Source of the DNA: an uncultured Myxococcales bacterium
GTDB lineage: Bacteria > Myxococcota_A > Bradymonadia > UBA7976 > UBA1532
Length of the DNA: 5,255 nt
Reading direction: 5' to 3'
Assembly: GCA_937896275.1 (NCBI GenBank)
Contig: CALBMW010000674.1
Location: forward strand, 1-5,255
Part shown: positions 1 through 5,255 of the stretch, in pieces
How positions within the stretch are numbered: the stretch's first letter is position 1
How the letters are laid out: each line of letters starts with the position of its first letter
Notes under the pieces: model-generated
The model's input: the letters and a program-made list of their open reading frames with translations, nothing else
The model's database searches: none
What the model was told of the DNA's origin: nothing
Position numbers and translations under genes: made by a program

Positions 1-1535
1 GTCGCCCGGCCAACGAGCTGGTCGCCCTCTATCCTCTGCTGGCCCACCACTGGTCCAAGGCCGAGGAGAAGGCGCGCGCGCTCGAATACCTGCACAAGGC
101 CGGCGATTCTGCGCTCGAGGGCTTCGCCAACGTCGAGGCCGCCCGCTTCTTCGAGCGCGCGCTGGCGCTGTGCGAAGCCGTGCCCGACGCGGGCGCCGTC
201 CACCTGCTCGGGGTCAGCGGGGGGCTGGCCGAGGCGAGCTTCCGCAACGGCCGCTTCGACGCCTGCCTGGCGCATGGGCAACGGGCCCTCGCGATCCTGG
301 GCGCCACGCCGGCGCGCTCCACGCTGACCACCATCTTCGGCTTGCTGCGGGCCGTCTCGCGCCAGCTCCTGCGCGCGGCGCTGCCCCGCCTCTTCGGCGG
401 CCAGCTCCAAGACGGCCGCGAGGATCGTCTGGCCGCCACGCGCCTCTTCGCGCAGCGCGCCGAGATCGCCATCTACACCGAGGACGCGCTGAAGTGCGTC
501 TACTCGGCGCTGCGGGCCCTGAACCTGTCCGAGCCCGCGGGCCCCTCCGCCGAGCTGGCCCGCGCCTACGCCGTGATGACGATCATCATCGGGGCCGCGC
601 CCATGCCGCGGGTGGCCGACGCCTGGACCGACCGCGCGGTGCGCCTGGCGCGCGAGCTCGATCAGCCGCTCGACCGTGGCTTCGTGCTGTGCCGCTGCGG
701 GGCCTACAACCTGTACCGGGCCCGGTGGCAGGTCACGCGGGACTACACCACCGAGGCGCGAGCCCTGGGAGAGCGCCTCGGCGACCGTCGGCTGCGCGAG
801 GAGGCGCTCGCGGTCAGCCAATTCGGGCACGTGTTCCAGGGCGCGTTCGGGGACGCCCTGCCGGTGCTGGAGAGCCTCGTGGCCTCGGCGCGCGGCAGCG
901 GAAACGCGCAGACGCTCGGCTGGGGGCGCTCCGGGCGGGCCTACGTGCTGGCGCGGCTGGGCCGCCCCGCCGAGGCCCTGCACGAGGCCGATCAGCTCGA
1001 GGCGTGGACGGCCACCTGCAGCAGCTCCGAGCAGGTGCTGGGGCTCGCCGGGCTCACCGCCGCCCACCTGGCGGCCGGGGATCTGGACACCGCCCGCCAA
1101 TACGCGGATCGCGCCAACGCCCTGCTGGGCCGACCGATCGCGTACTGGTTGTTGCTGGGCATCGAGGCCGCGGCCGACGTCTACGCTGCGCTGCATGCCC
1201 GCGGGGACGCCGACGCGCTGCCCAAGCTGGCGCGCATGGCGAAGCTGGCGCGGTCCTTCGGCAAGGTCTTCGTCTTCGGCGAGTCGGCGGGGCTGTACCT
1301 CACCGGGGTCCACGAGGCGGTCCGCGGCCGAGCTGCCCTGGCGCTGCCGCAGTGGCAGCGGTGCATCGAGCGGTCCGAGGCCCTCGGCACGCGCTTCGAG
1401 CTGATGCGCGCCCACCGCGCGCTGGCGTCCCACCTGCCCGAGGCGGATCCGGAGCGCGCCCTCCACGCGGCGCGCGCCGACGCGGTCTACGCCGAGCTCG
1501 CCGGTGACCCCGGCCTCAGCGCTGCCCCAGCCTGA
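1..1535 (+). CDS. C-terminal part of a large TPR-repeat signalling protein (AAA-ATPase/cyclase or kinase type), 5' truncated
   Basis: The reading frame is open from base 3 to a TGA at 1533-1535, giving 510 residues with no start in view; the GTG at 180 is internal (fragment residue 60), because homology-like repeat sequence continues upstream of it. The protein is almost all alpha-helical, with TPR-like helix pairs. Clear examples are ALEYLHKAGDSAL followed by EAARFFERALAL (about residues 26-56), GRFDACLAHGQRALAIL (83-99), GRPAEALHEADQLEAW (320-335) and GDLDTARQYADRANALLG (359-376). The opening stretch (LYPLLAHHWSKA, then the FFERALAL repeat) is typical of the segment that follows an AAA/NACHT ATPase in multidomain bacterial proteins headed by a class III adenylate/guanylate cyclase or a Ser/Thr kinase. 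That family placement is recognition, and the head domain is not visible. No signal peptide or membrane segment is seen in the fragment. The likely role is protein-protein interaction or effector sensing in a cytosolic regulator. It converges on the patatin gene, overlapping its 3' end by 20 bp, so the two are not in one operon. Confidence 0.85.
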   Translation, partial: RPANELVALYPLLAHHWSKAEEKARALEYLHKAGDSALEGFANVEAARFFERALALCEAVPDAGAVHLLGVSGGLAEASFRNGRFDACLAHGQRALAILGATPARSTLTTIFGLLRAVSRQLLRAALPRLFGGQLQDGREDRLAATRLFAQRAEIAIYTEDALKCVYSALRALNLSEPAGPSAELARAYAVMTIIIGAAPMPRVADAWTDRAVRLARELDQPLDRGFVLCRCGAYNLYRARWQVTRDYTTEARALGERLGDRRLREEALAVSQFGHVFQGAFGDALPVLESLVASARGSGNAQTLGWGRSGRAYVLARLGRPAEALHEADQLEAWTATCSSSEQVLGLAGLTAAHLAAGDLDTARQYADRANALLGRPIAYWLLLGIEAAADVYAALHARGDADALPKLARMAKLARSFGKVFVFGESAGLYLTGVHEAVRGRAALALPQWQRCIERSEALGTRFELMRAHRALASHLPEADPERALHAARADAVYAELAGDPGLSAAPA

Positions 1536-1536
1536 G
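1515..1536. repeat. Imperfect palindrome over the convergent gene overlap
   Basis: CTCAG (1515-1519) pairs with CTGAG (1532-1536), and inside it GCTG (1521-1524) pairs with CAGC (1528-1531) around a CCC loop, with C1520 bulged. The hairpin contains both stop codons (TCA at 1516-1518 for the minus gene and TGA at 1533-1535 for the plus gene). It could slow or end transcription from both sides, but neither side has a following T-tract, so it is not a standard intrinsic terminator. Confidence 0.35.
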
Positions 1537-3828
1537 CGCGCCGTCCTGATCGCGAAGGCAGGCGATGTCCGCGACGGCGCGGCGCGCCTGATCCATCGAG
1601 GCGTCGAGGATCTCGGCCCCCTTCGCGAAGTCCGAGATCAGGAAGCCCTGCAGCTCGAGCTCGAAGATGTAGTCGGCCTGTGAGGATCGGTCGCGCCCGA
1701 TCTGCGACATCATCAGGAAGACCGATCGCAGCAGGTCGTCGAAGCGCGCCACGGTCTGATCCGCGACCGCCTTGAGCACGCCGCGTCCCAGGCGCGCCCC
1801 GCGGCCGGCGGGGAAGCGCGGGATGATGTTCGAGCCGATGATGAAGTTGGCGCCCGCGTCCCAGATGACCGAGGCCGGCACGTTGTTGACGATGCCCCCG
1901 TCGACCAGGCGGCGCACCCCCCGCACGGTGGGCTGGTAGAACAGCGGGAAGCCGCACGACGCCCTCACGCCTTCGGCGACGGTGCCGCCGGTGATGACCA
2001 CCTCGGCGCCGCCGAGCACGTCGAGCGCGACCGGGAAGAACGGGATCTCGGTGTTGCCCAGGGCGCGCCCGCCGGTCAGCCGCGACGTCCACGCCTCCAA
2101 GGGGCGCGTGCTCAACATCGCCAGCCCGGCGACGTTGCGCAGCGTGCGCGCCTGCCTCACCGCCTGCTCCAACAATGGCAGGCCGCCGCTGGCGTACAGG
2201 CCGCCCACCACCGCGCCGAAGGAGCTGCCGGCCAGGTAGTCGACGGGGATGCCGGCCTCGTGCAGGGCCCGGAGCAGGCTGATGTGGGCGAAGCCCAACG
2301 CTCCGCCGCCCCCCAGGGCGATGCCCACCGTCCGACCCAGCAGCACCCGCGCCATGCGATCGGTGGCGCGACCGAGCGGCGTGTCCGCGCCGAGCAGGCC
2401 GTCGAGCGCGCGCGTGCGCCAGAAGGTCTGCGCCGTGTGGAGATCGTCGGGCAGGCGCACCGCGTTGCGGGTGGTGGCCATCGGCAGCTCGACGCCGTCC
2501 TGCATGCGCACCGCGTCGACCCGGAAGCCCCCGTGCTCGAGGGCCACGTTGGTCGAGCCATCCCCCGCCCAGCGCACGTAAATCTCAGCCTCGGTGGCGG
2601 CGATGGTCTCTGGATCGGGCGCGCCGCCGGTGGCCATCACGACGATGAGCGTGTCGGTCACGGCCGCCGTCGACCGCAGCGCGCGCACGAGGGGCGCCGT
2701 CTGTTCGGGCCGCCGAGGCCACAGCAGGGTGACGGCCCCCCAGGACGGCGGGACCTCGGCCCGATCCACCACGACGCCCTGCACCCGGTCGGCGCGCGTC
2801 GCGAGGCCCAGCCTCTGCGCCGTGCCCGCGCCGTCCAGATCGATCAGCGTGACGGGGCCCCGCGCGCGCATCGCCGCCGCCAACCCATAGGCCAGCGTGG
2901 TGGTGCCCATGCCACGATGTGCGCTCCACATCGACAGGACGAGGGGCCGCTCCACGCGAGCCCGCGCGTCATCCGTGCGCAGATCGAGATCGGCGAGGTG
3001 CTGGTACAGGCGCCGCTGCAGCGGCGGGTTGCGCGACACCAACTCCATGAAGGCGCGGTCGCCCACCCGCAGCAGCTCGGTGTACTCCGTCGTCTCGATG
3101 TCGGCCGTTCGGGGCAGGTCCAGCAGCACCGCCGCGTACCCGAACAGCCAACCGGGTCCGTTGCTCGCGATGAGCTCCCGCGCGCCGTCGGCGCCCGCGT
3201 AGACCGCGACGCGCCCGCGCACGACGAGGAACACGTCGTGGTTGCGCTGGCCCGCCCGCACCACGACCGAGCCGGCCGGCAGCCGGAGCACCTGCCCCGC
3301 CTGCATCAGCGCCTCGAGATCCTCGCGCCCGAGCGAGCGCAGCACCGGATCGCGCAGCAGAAGGTCGAGGATCTGGGCGCTCCGCTCGCGCAGCTCCACC
3401 AGATCCTCGACATAGGTGCGCAGCGTGGGCAGCCCGACGAGGAGGGCCTCGAAGTCGCGCGCGGCCAGGGTGAGCGTGCGGATGGGGCTCAGGGCGGTCA
3501 CCCGGGCCGTCGTGGGCTCTCCGCGCAGGTGGGCGCGCTCGCCGAGCATGTGTCCCGGCCCGAGGCGCGCCCGGATCTGCGGCGCCTCGGCGGGCCCCTG
3601 CGTCACGAGCGCCTGCCCGGCCACGATGAGGTGCACGTCCGCGCCGACGGCGCCCGCCTCGATGAGCACGTCGCCCTGCCGGAAGTCCCGCCAGCGGGCG
3701 CGCGCCAGCACCGACTCCTGATTGACCGGCTCGAGCTTGCCCAGGAAGCTCGCATCGAAGAGCCAGTCGAGCCCCTCCGACCGCAGTCCCTCGACCGTCA
3801 ATCCGCGCAGTCTATGTGGGTCGTTCAC
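1516..3828 (-). CDS. Patatin-like phospholipase with two cNMP-binding-like domains and a degenerate P-loop domain (NTE type)
   Basis: A complete 770-residue protein, probably a serine lipase/lysophospholipase that hydrolyses membrane phospholipid acyl esters. The two cyclic-nucleotide-binding folds are at about 24-140 and 156-275. A ParA/MinD-like alpha/beta domain follows at about 294-480, with Walker-A-like HRGMGTTT (304-311) and strand VTLIDLDG (326-333). The patatin domain, about 499-670, has oxyanion loop GGGGALG (506-512), nucleophile motif GSSFG (534-538, Ser536) and DGG (643-645, catalytic Asp643). The tail includes FLISDFAKGAEILD (729-742), of a kind found after the patatin domain in this family. 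Cassette residues deviate: CNB1 keeps GE (96-97) but has Thr106 where the phosphate-binding Arg is expected; CNB2 keeps Arg240 but has Tyr231 instead of Glu. The P-loop Lys is Thr309. There is no signal peptide or membrane helix, so it is probably cytosolic or peripheral. The start is GTG at 3828, supported by GGAGG four bases upstream. It is divergent from the lipoprotein gene and convergent with the TPR gene, so it is probably transcribed alone. The family call is firm; regulation by cAMP/cGMP is doubtful. Confidence 0.95.
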   Translation of the reverse strand: MNDPHRLRGLTVEGLRSEGLDWLFDASFLGKLEPVNQESVLARARWRDFRQGDVLIEAGAVGADVHLIVAGQALVTQGPAEAPQIRARLGPGHMLGERAHLRGEPTTARVTALSPIRTLTLAARDFEALLVGLPTLRTYVEDLVELRERSAQILDLLLRDPVLRSLGREDLEALMQAGQVLRLPAGSVVVRAGQRNHDVFLVVRGRVAVYAGADGARELIASNGPGWLFGYAAVLLDLPRTADIETTEYTELLRVGDRAFMELVSRNPPLQRRLYQHLADLDLRTDDARARVERPLVLSMWSAHRGMGTTTLAYGLAAAMRARGPVTLIDLDGAGTAQRLGLATRADRVQGVVVDRAEVPPSWGAVTLLWPRRPEQTAPLVRALRSTAAVTDTLIVVMATGGAPDPETIAATEAEIYVRWAGDGSTNVALEHGGFRVDAVRMQDGVELPMATTRNAVRLPDDLHTAQTFWRTRALDGLLGADTPLGRATDRMARVLLGRTVGIALGGGGALGFAHISLLRALHEAGIPVDYLAGSSFGAVVGGLYASGGLPLLEQAVRQARTLRNVAGLAMLSTRPLEAWTSRLTGGRALGNTEIPFFPVALDVLGGAEVVITGGTVAEGVRASCGFPLFYQPTVRGVRRLVDGGIVNNVPASVIWDAGANFIIGSNIIPRFPAGRGARLGRGVLKAVADQTVARFDDLLRSVFLMMSQIGRDRSSQADYIFELELQGFLISDFAKGAEILDASMDQARRAVADIACLRDQDGALRLGQR

Positions 3829-3832
3829 CGAG

Positions 3833-3837
3833 CCTCC
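3833..3837 (-). promoter_or_regulatory. Ribosome-binding site of the patatin gene (sets a GTG start)
   Basis: On the minus strand this reads GGAGG, followed by the four-base spacer CTCG and then GTG at 3828-3826. The spacer is slightly short, but the complete Shine-Dalgarno core makes the GTG the most likely start and places the first nucleotide-binding fold at a normal distance from the N-terminus. Confidence 0.7.
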
Positions 3838-3841
3838 GTTG

Positions 3842-3868
3842 GTCCGCGTGGCCGGCCAACATGCGGAC
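3842..3868. repeat. Inverted repeat GTCCGC-N15-GCGGAC over the patatin promoter
   Basis: Perfect 6-bp arms at 3842-3847 and 3863-3868 enclose 15 bases that include the palindrome GGCCGGCC (3850-3857). The element spans the candidate -10 box and transcription start of the patatin gene, a position typical of a repressor operator. The arms share the CGGAC core with the palindrome at 3976-3990. Confidence 0.35.
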
Positions 3869-3887
3869 AGTCGCCGGCCCCTGTCAA
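3858..3887 (-). promoter_or_regulatory. Candidate sigma-70-type promoter of the patatin gene
   Basis: On the minus strand a perfect TTGACA (3887-3882) is followed after 18 bases by CATGTT (3863-3858), which keeps the A at position 2 and the T at position 6 of the TATAAT box. Transcription would start near 3851, giving a leader of about 22 bases that contains the GGAGG site. The -35 match is exact and the layout is sensible; the -10 match is only 3 of 6, so this is a candidate only. Confidence 0.4.
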
Positions 3888-3909
3888 CGTACGCGACGTC
3901 GGGTCAACG
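3883..3909. repeat. Direct repeat GTCAACG x2, 20-bp period
   Basis: GTCAACG occurs at 3883-3889 and again at 3903-3909, start to start 20 bp, or about two helical turns, so both copies face the same side of the DNA. On the minus strand each reads CGTTGAC. The copy nearer the patatin gene supplies the candidate -35 box; the farther one has no matching -10 and could be an activator or repressor half-site. The repeat is seen directly; the binding role is inferred. Confidence 0.4.
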
Positions 3910-3975
3910 GACCGTCGTGTCGGTACCGTCGGGGCAGTATCGGCGACTCCCTCGGCGGTGGTACAGAGGACGTCG

Positions 3976-3990
3976 CGGACATCGTGTCCG
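3976..3990. repeat. 15-bp perfect palindrome CGGACA-TCG-TGTCCG, operator or leader hairpin
   Basis: Six-base perfect arms flank a three-base loop, ending nine bases before the AGGAG ribosome-binding site of the lipoprotein gene. As DNA it could be a dimeric regulator site; as RNA it would form a compact GC-rich hairpin in the 5' leader. I found no convincing forward -35/-10 pair, so whether it is transcribed is unknown. Confidence 0.45.
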
Positions 3991-3999
3991 AAGAGAATC

Positions 4000-4004
4000 A
4001 GGAG
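4000..4004 (+). promoter_or_regulatory. Ribosome-binding site of the lipoprotein gene
   Basis: AGGAG lies six bases ahead of ATG 4011, in a purine-rich leader (from about 3990). It selects ATG 4011 over the in-frame ATG at 4026 and gives the signal peptide two extra arginines in its basic n-region. Confidence 0.75.
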
Positions 4005-4010
4005 ATCGCG

Positions 4011-5255
4011 ATGAGAGGACTGCGTATGAGTGGCTGGAGGGCAGCATGGGCCGTCGGCGTGGCGCTGGGCATCGCCGGCGTCTCCGGCTGCGCCGAGCCC
4101 ATCGAGGACATCGATCGGACGCAGGCCAACCTGATTCGCAAGAGCGATCTCGAGGGCGAGTGGCACATGCTGCAGACCGTCGTCGGCCTGCCGCCGACCC
4201 GAGGCTTCACGTTCATCGGCGAGACCTCGGTGCTCGAGCGGGTGAAGTGGGTGCTTCAGGAGGACGTGCTCATCGGCTATCGCAGCTACGAGCGCGTGCG
4301 GAACGCCGCGAGCGCGTCCACCGATCAAGGCTTCGACGGCACCGACGCGCCCATCGCCGTCTACGCGGTGCTCGGTCACGTCGACGTGATCCGCCAGTAC
4401 AACGAGACGACGGGCGAGCAGTCGAACGTCATCATCGAGGACACCCAGGACCGCAAGTGGTTCGAGCGCGACTACGTCCGCGTCGACTGGTCGCAGAACC
4501 TCGTGCAGAACTTCGACTTCGTCGCGCCGGTGGACCAGGAGGTGCCGGTCGCCTACTTCGTGCAGGAGGAGCAGGGCGGGCCCGACGCCTTCTACCGCGA
4601 GGACGACGAGGCCGGGCGCATGACCTACTTCGACGTGCTCGGCAAGCTCTTCGTCCAGCCGGACTGGGATGGCTGCATCTACAGTTGGTGGGGCCTGGCG
4701 GCCACGGACTGCGCCGCGAGCGAGGTGGAGCTCCGCACCTCGTTCGCCCGCGTGGCCGAGAAGCAGCGCTACGAGCCCTTCCACTACGACGACCAGATGA
4801 TGAGTCGTTTCGGGTACTTCCGCTCCGAGTACTTCACGCTCGACGAGCAGCGCGGCGTCACCGACGCGGGCCGGCGCTATCTGATCAACCGCCATGACAT
4901 CTGGCAGGACAGCTACGACGCCGAGGGCAAGCCCATCCCCATCGAGCAGCGCGCGCTCAAGACCGTGCCCTACTACCTCAGCGCGGCGTTCCCGGACGAT
5001 CCGCTACTCTTCGACGCCGCGCAGAACACCATGCGTCAGTGGAACGAGGGCCTCCACAGCGGGCTGCGGGTGCTGCTGGGCAAGGACGATCTGCCCGACG
5101 TGTTCGTCCTGTGCCACAACCCTGTCATCGAGGGCGATCACGCGGGCTGCGGCGCCCGCGGGCTGGCGCCGCGCATCGGTGATCTGCGCTACTCGGTGTT
5201 GCACTGGGTCGACGACGAGAGCCTCGACGGGCCCCTCGGCTACGGGCCGTCGGCC
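4011..5255 (+). CDS. Lipoprotein, N-terminal part of a probable zinc-dependent metalloprotease, 3' truncated
   Basis: The frame runs from ATG 4011 through the window end without a stop (415 codons), so the gene is incomplete. The N-terminus is a lipoprotein signal: basic MRGLRMSGWR, hydrophobic core about 11-24, and lipobox VSGC with Cys27 as the lipidated residue. The mature protein starts CAEPIED, so it should sit on a membrane facing outside the cytoplasm. Conserved-looking blocks are TQANLIRKSDLEGEWHMLQT (37-56), ERDYVRVDWSQN (152-163), FGYFRSEYFTL (267-277), YYLSAAFPDD (321-330), GDLRYS (390-395) and GPLGYGPSA (407-415). This series matches my recollection of large secreted zinc-dependent metalloproteases common in Myxococcota, where an HExxH helix follows downstream of the GYGPSA block. 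No HExxH motif is present in the visible part, so catalytic activity cannot be confirmed. Four mature cysteines (222, 234, 368, 380) form two pairs with identical spacing, suiting disulfides in an exported protein. ATG 4011 is preferred over Met6 (4026) because AGGAG lies six bases ahead. The export call is strong; the protease call is moderate. Confidence 0.85.
   Translation, partial: MRGLRMSGWRAAWAVGVALGIAGVSGCAEPIEDIDRTQANLIRKSDLEGEWHMLQTVVGLPPTRGFTFIGETSVLERVKWVLQEDVLIGYRSYERVRNAASASTDQGFDGTDAPIAVYAVLGHVDVIRQYNETTGEQSNVIIEDTQDRKWFERDYVRVDWSQNLVQNFDFVAPVDQEVPVAYFVQEEQGGPDAFYREDDEAGRMTYFDVLGKLFVQPDWDGCIYSWWGLAATDCAASEVELRTSFARVAEKQRYEPFHYDDQMMSRFGYFRSEYFTLDEQRGVTDAGRRYLINRHDIWQDSYDAEGKPIPIEQRALKTVPYYLSAAFPDDPLLFDAAQNTMRQWNEGLHSGLRVLLGKDDLPDVFVLCHNPVIEGDHAGCGARGLAPRIGDLRYSVLHWVDDESLDGPLGYGPSA

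Noticed and set aside
180..182. GTG as the start of the first gene
   Set aside because: The 59 codons upstream in frame encode sequence typical of the same helical repeat family, so the GTG is an internal valine.
170..1507. Alternative + strand frame overlapping the TPR gene
   Set aside because: Its product is a low-complexity Arg/Ala/Pro/Gly string, whereas the neighbouring frame gives regular amphipathic TPR-like helices and is open from the window edge.
1515..1536. Standard rho-independent terminator between the convergent genes
   Set aside because: The hairpin exists but neither strand has a T-rich run after it, so it is listed only as a palindrome.
3912..3967. Forward promoter for the lipoprotein gene (CAGTAT at 3935 or TACAGA at 3962 as -10)
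   Set aside because: Neither has a recognisable -35 hexamer at 16-18 bases; each matches only 3 of 6 positions, so I do not call a promoter.
2260..4014. Long open frame (584 codons) on the + strand opposite the patatin gene
   Set aside because: It is a mirror of the GC-rich coding strand: low-complexity Arg/Pro/His/Gly-rich product with no domain, and the opposite strand encodes an unmistakable multidomain lipase.
3825..4895. Long open frame (356 codons) on the - strand opposite the lipoprotein gene
   Set aside because: The product is Val/Leu/Ala/Asp/His-rich without recognisable motifs and it crosses the promoter region. The + strand frame has a ribosome-binding site, lipobox and coherent protein sequence.
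3722..4897. Open frame on the + strand crossing the intergenic region into the lipoprotein gene
   Set aside because: It is out of frame with the lipoprotein, extremely Arg-rich, and runs antisense to the 5' end of the patatin gene; a compositional shadow.

Overview
This 5.3 kb window is GC-rich with dense coding. It holds three genes: a 3' fragment, one complete gene, and a 5' fragment. The composition, the long regulator-type repeat protein and a lipoprotein that resembles the large zinc-metalloprotease families of predatory soil bacteria suggest a member of the Myxococcota. That assignment rests on family recognition only; there is no rRNA or other marker here.

Left part (1-1535, + strand): the C-terminal 510 residues of a large protein made of TPR-like helical repeats. 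This type of tail normally follows an AAA/NACHT-type ATPase and a signalling head (class III adenylate/guanylate cyclase or Ser/Thr kinase). The head lies outside the window.

Middle (1516-3828, - strand): a complete 770-residue, apparently cytosolic protein of the bacterial neuropathy-target-esterase type. Its order is two cyclic-nucleotide-binding-like domains, a degenerate ParA/MinD-like P-loop domain, then a patatin phospholipase domain with an intact Ser-Asp dyad. Both nucleotide-binding cassettes and the P-loop have lost key residues, so it may be an active lipase with remodelled sensory domains. It converges on the first gene with a 20-bp overlap, and that overlap is itself an imperfect palindrome.

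Right part (4011-5255, + strand): the first 415 codons of a lipoprotein, divergent from the patatin gene and open at the window edge. The sequence resembles myxobacterial zinc-dependent metalloproteases, but the expected HExxH site would lie beyond the window.

The 182-bp divergent intergenic region (3829-4010) holds a candidate promoter for the patatin gene, a 20-bp-spaced direct repeat, and several CGGAC/GTCCG elements. One of these is a perfect 15-bp hairpin/operator-like palindrome just ahead of the lipoprotein ribosome-binding site. Shared regulation of the lipase and the putative secreted protease is possible but unproven. I see no mobile element, CRISPR array, tRNA or rRNA, and no clear evidence of a wholly new system. 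The most unusual items are the patatin protein's domain substitutions and the intergenic repeat set.
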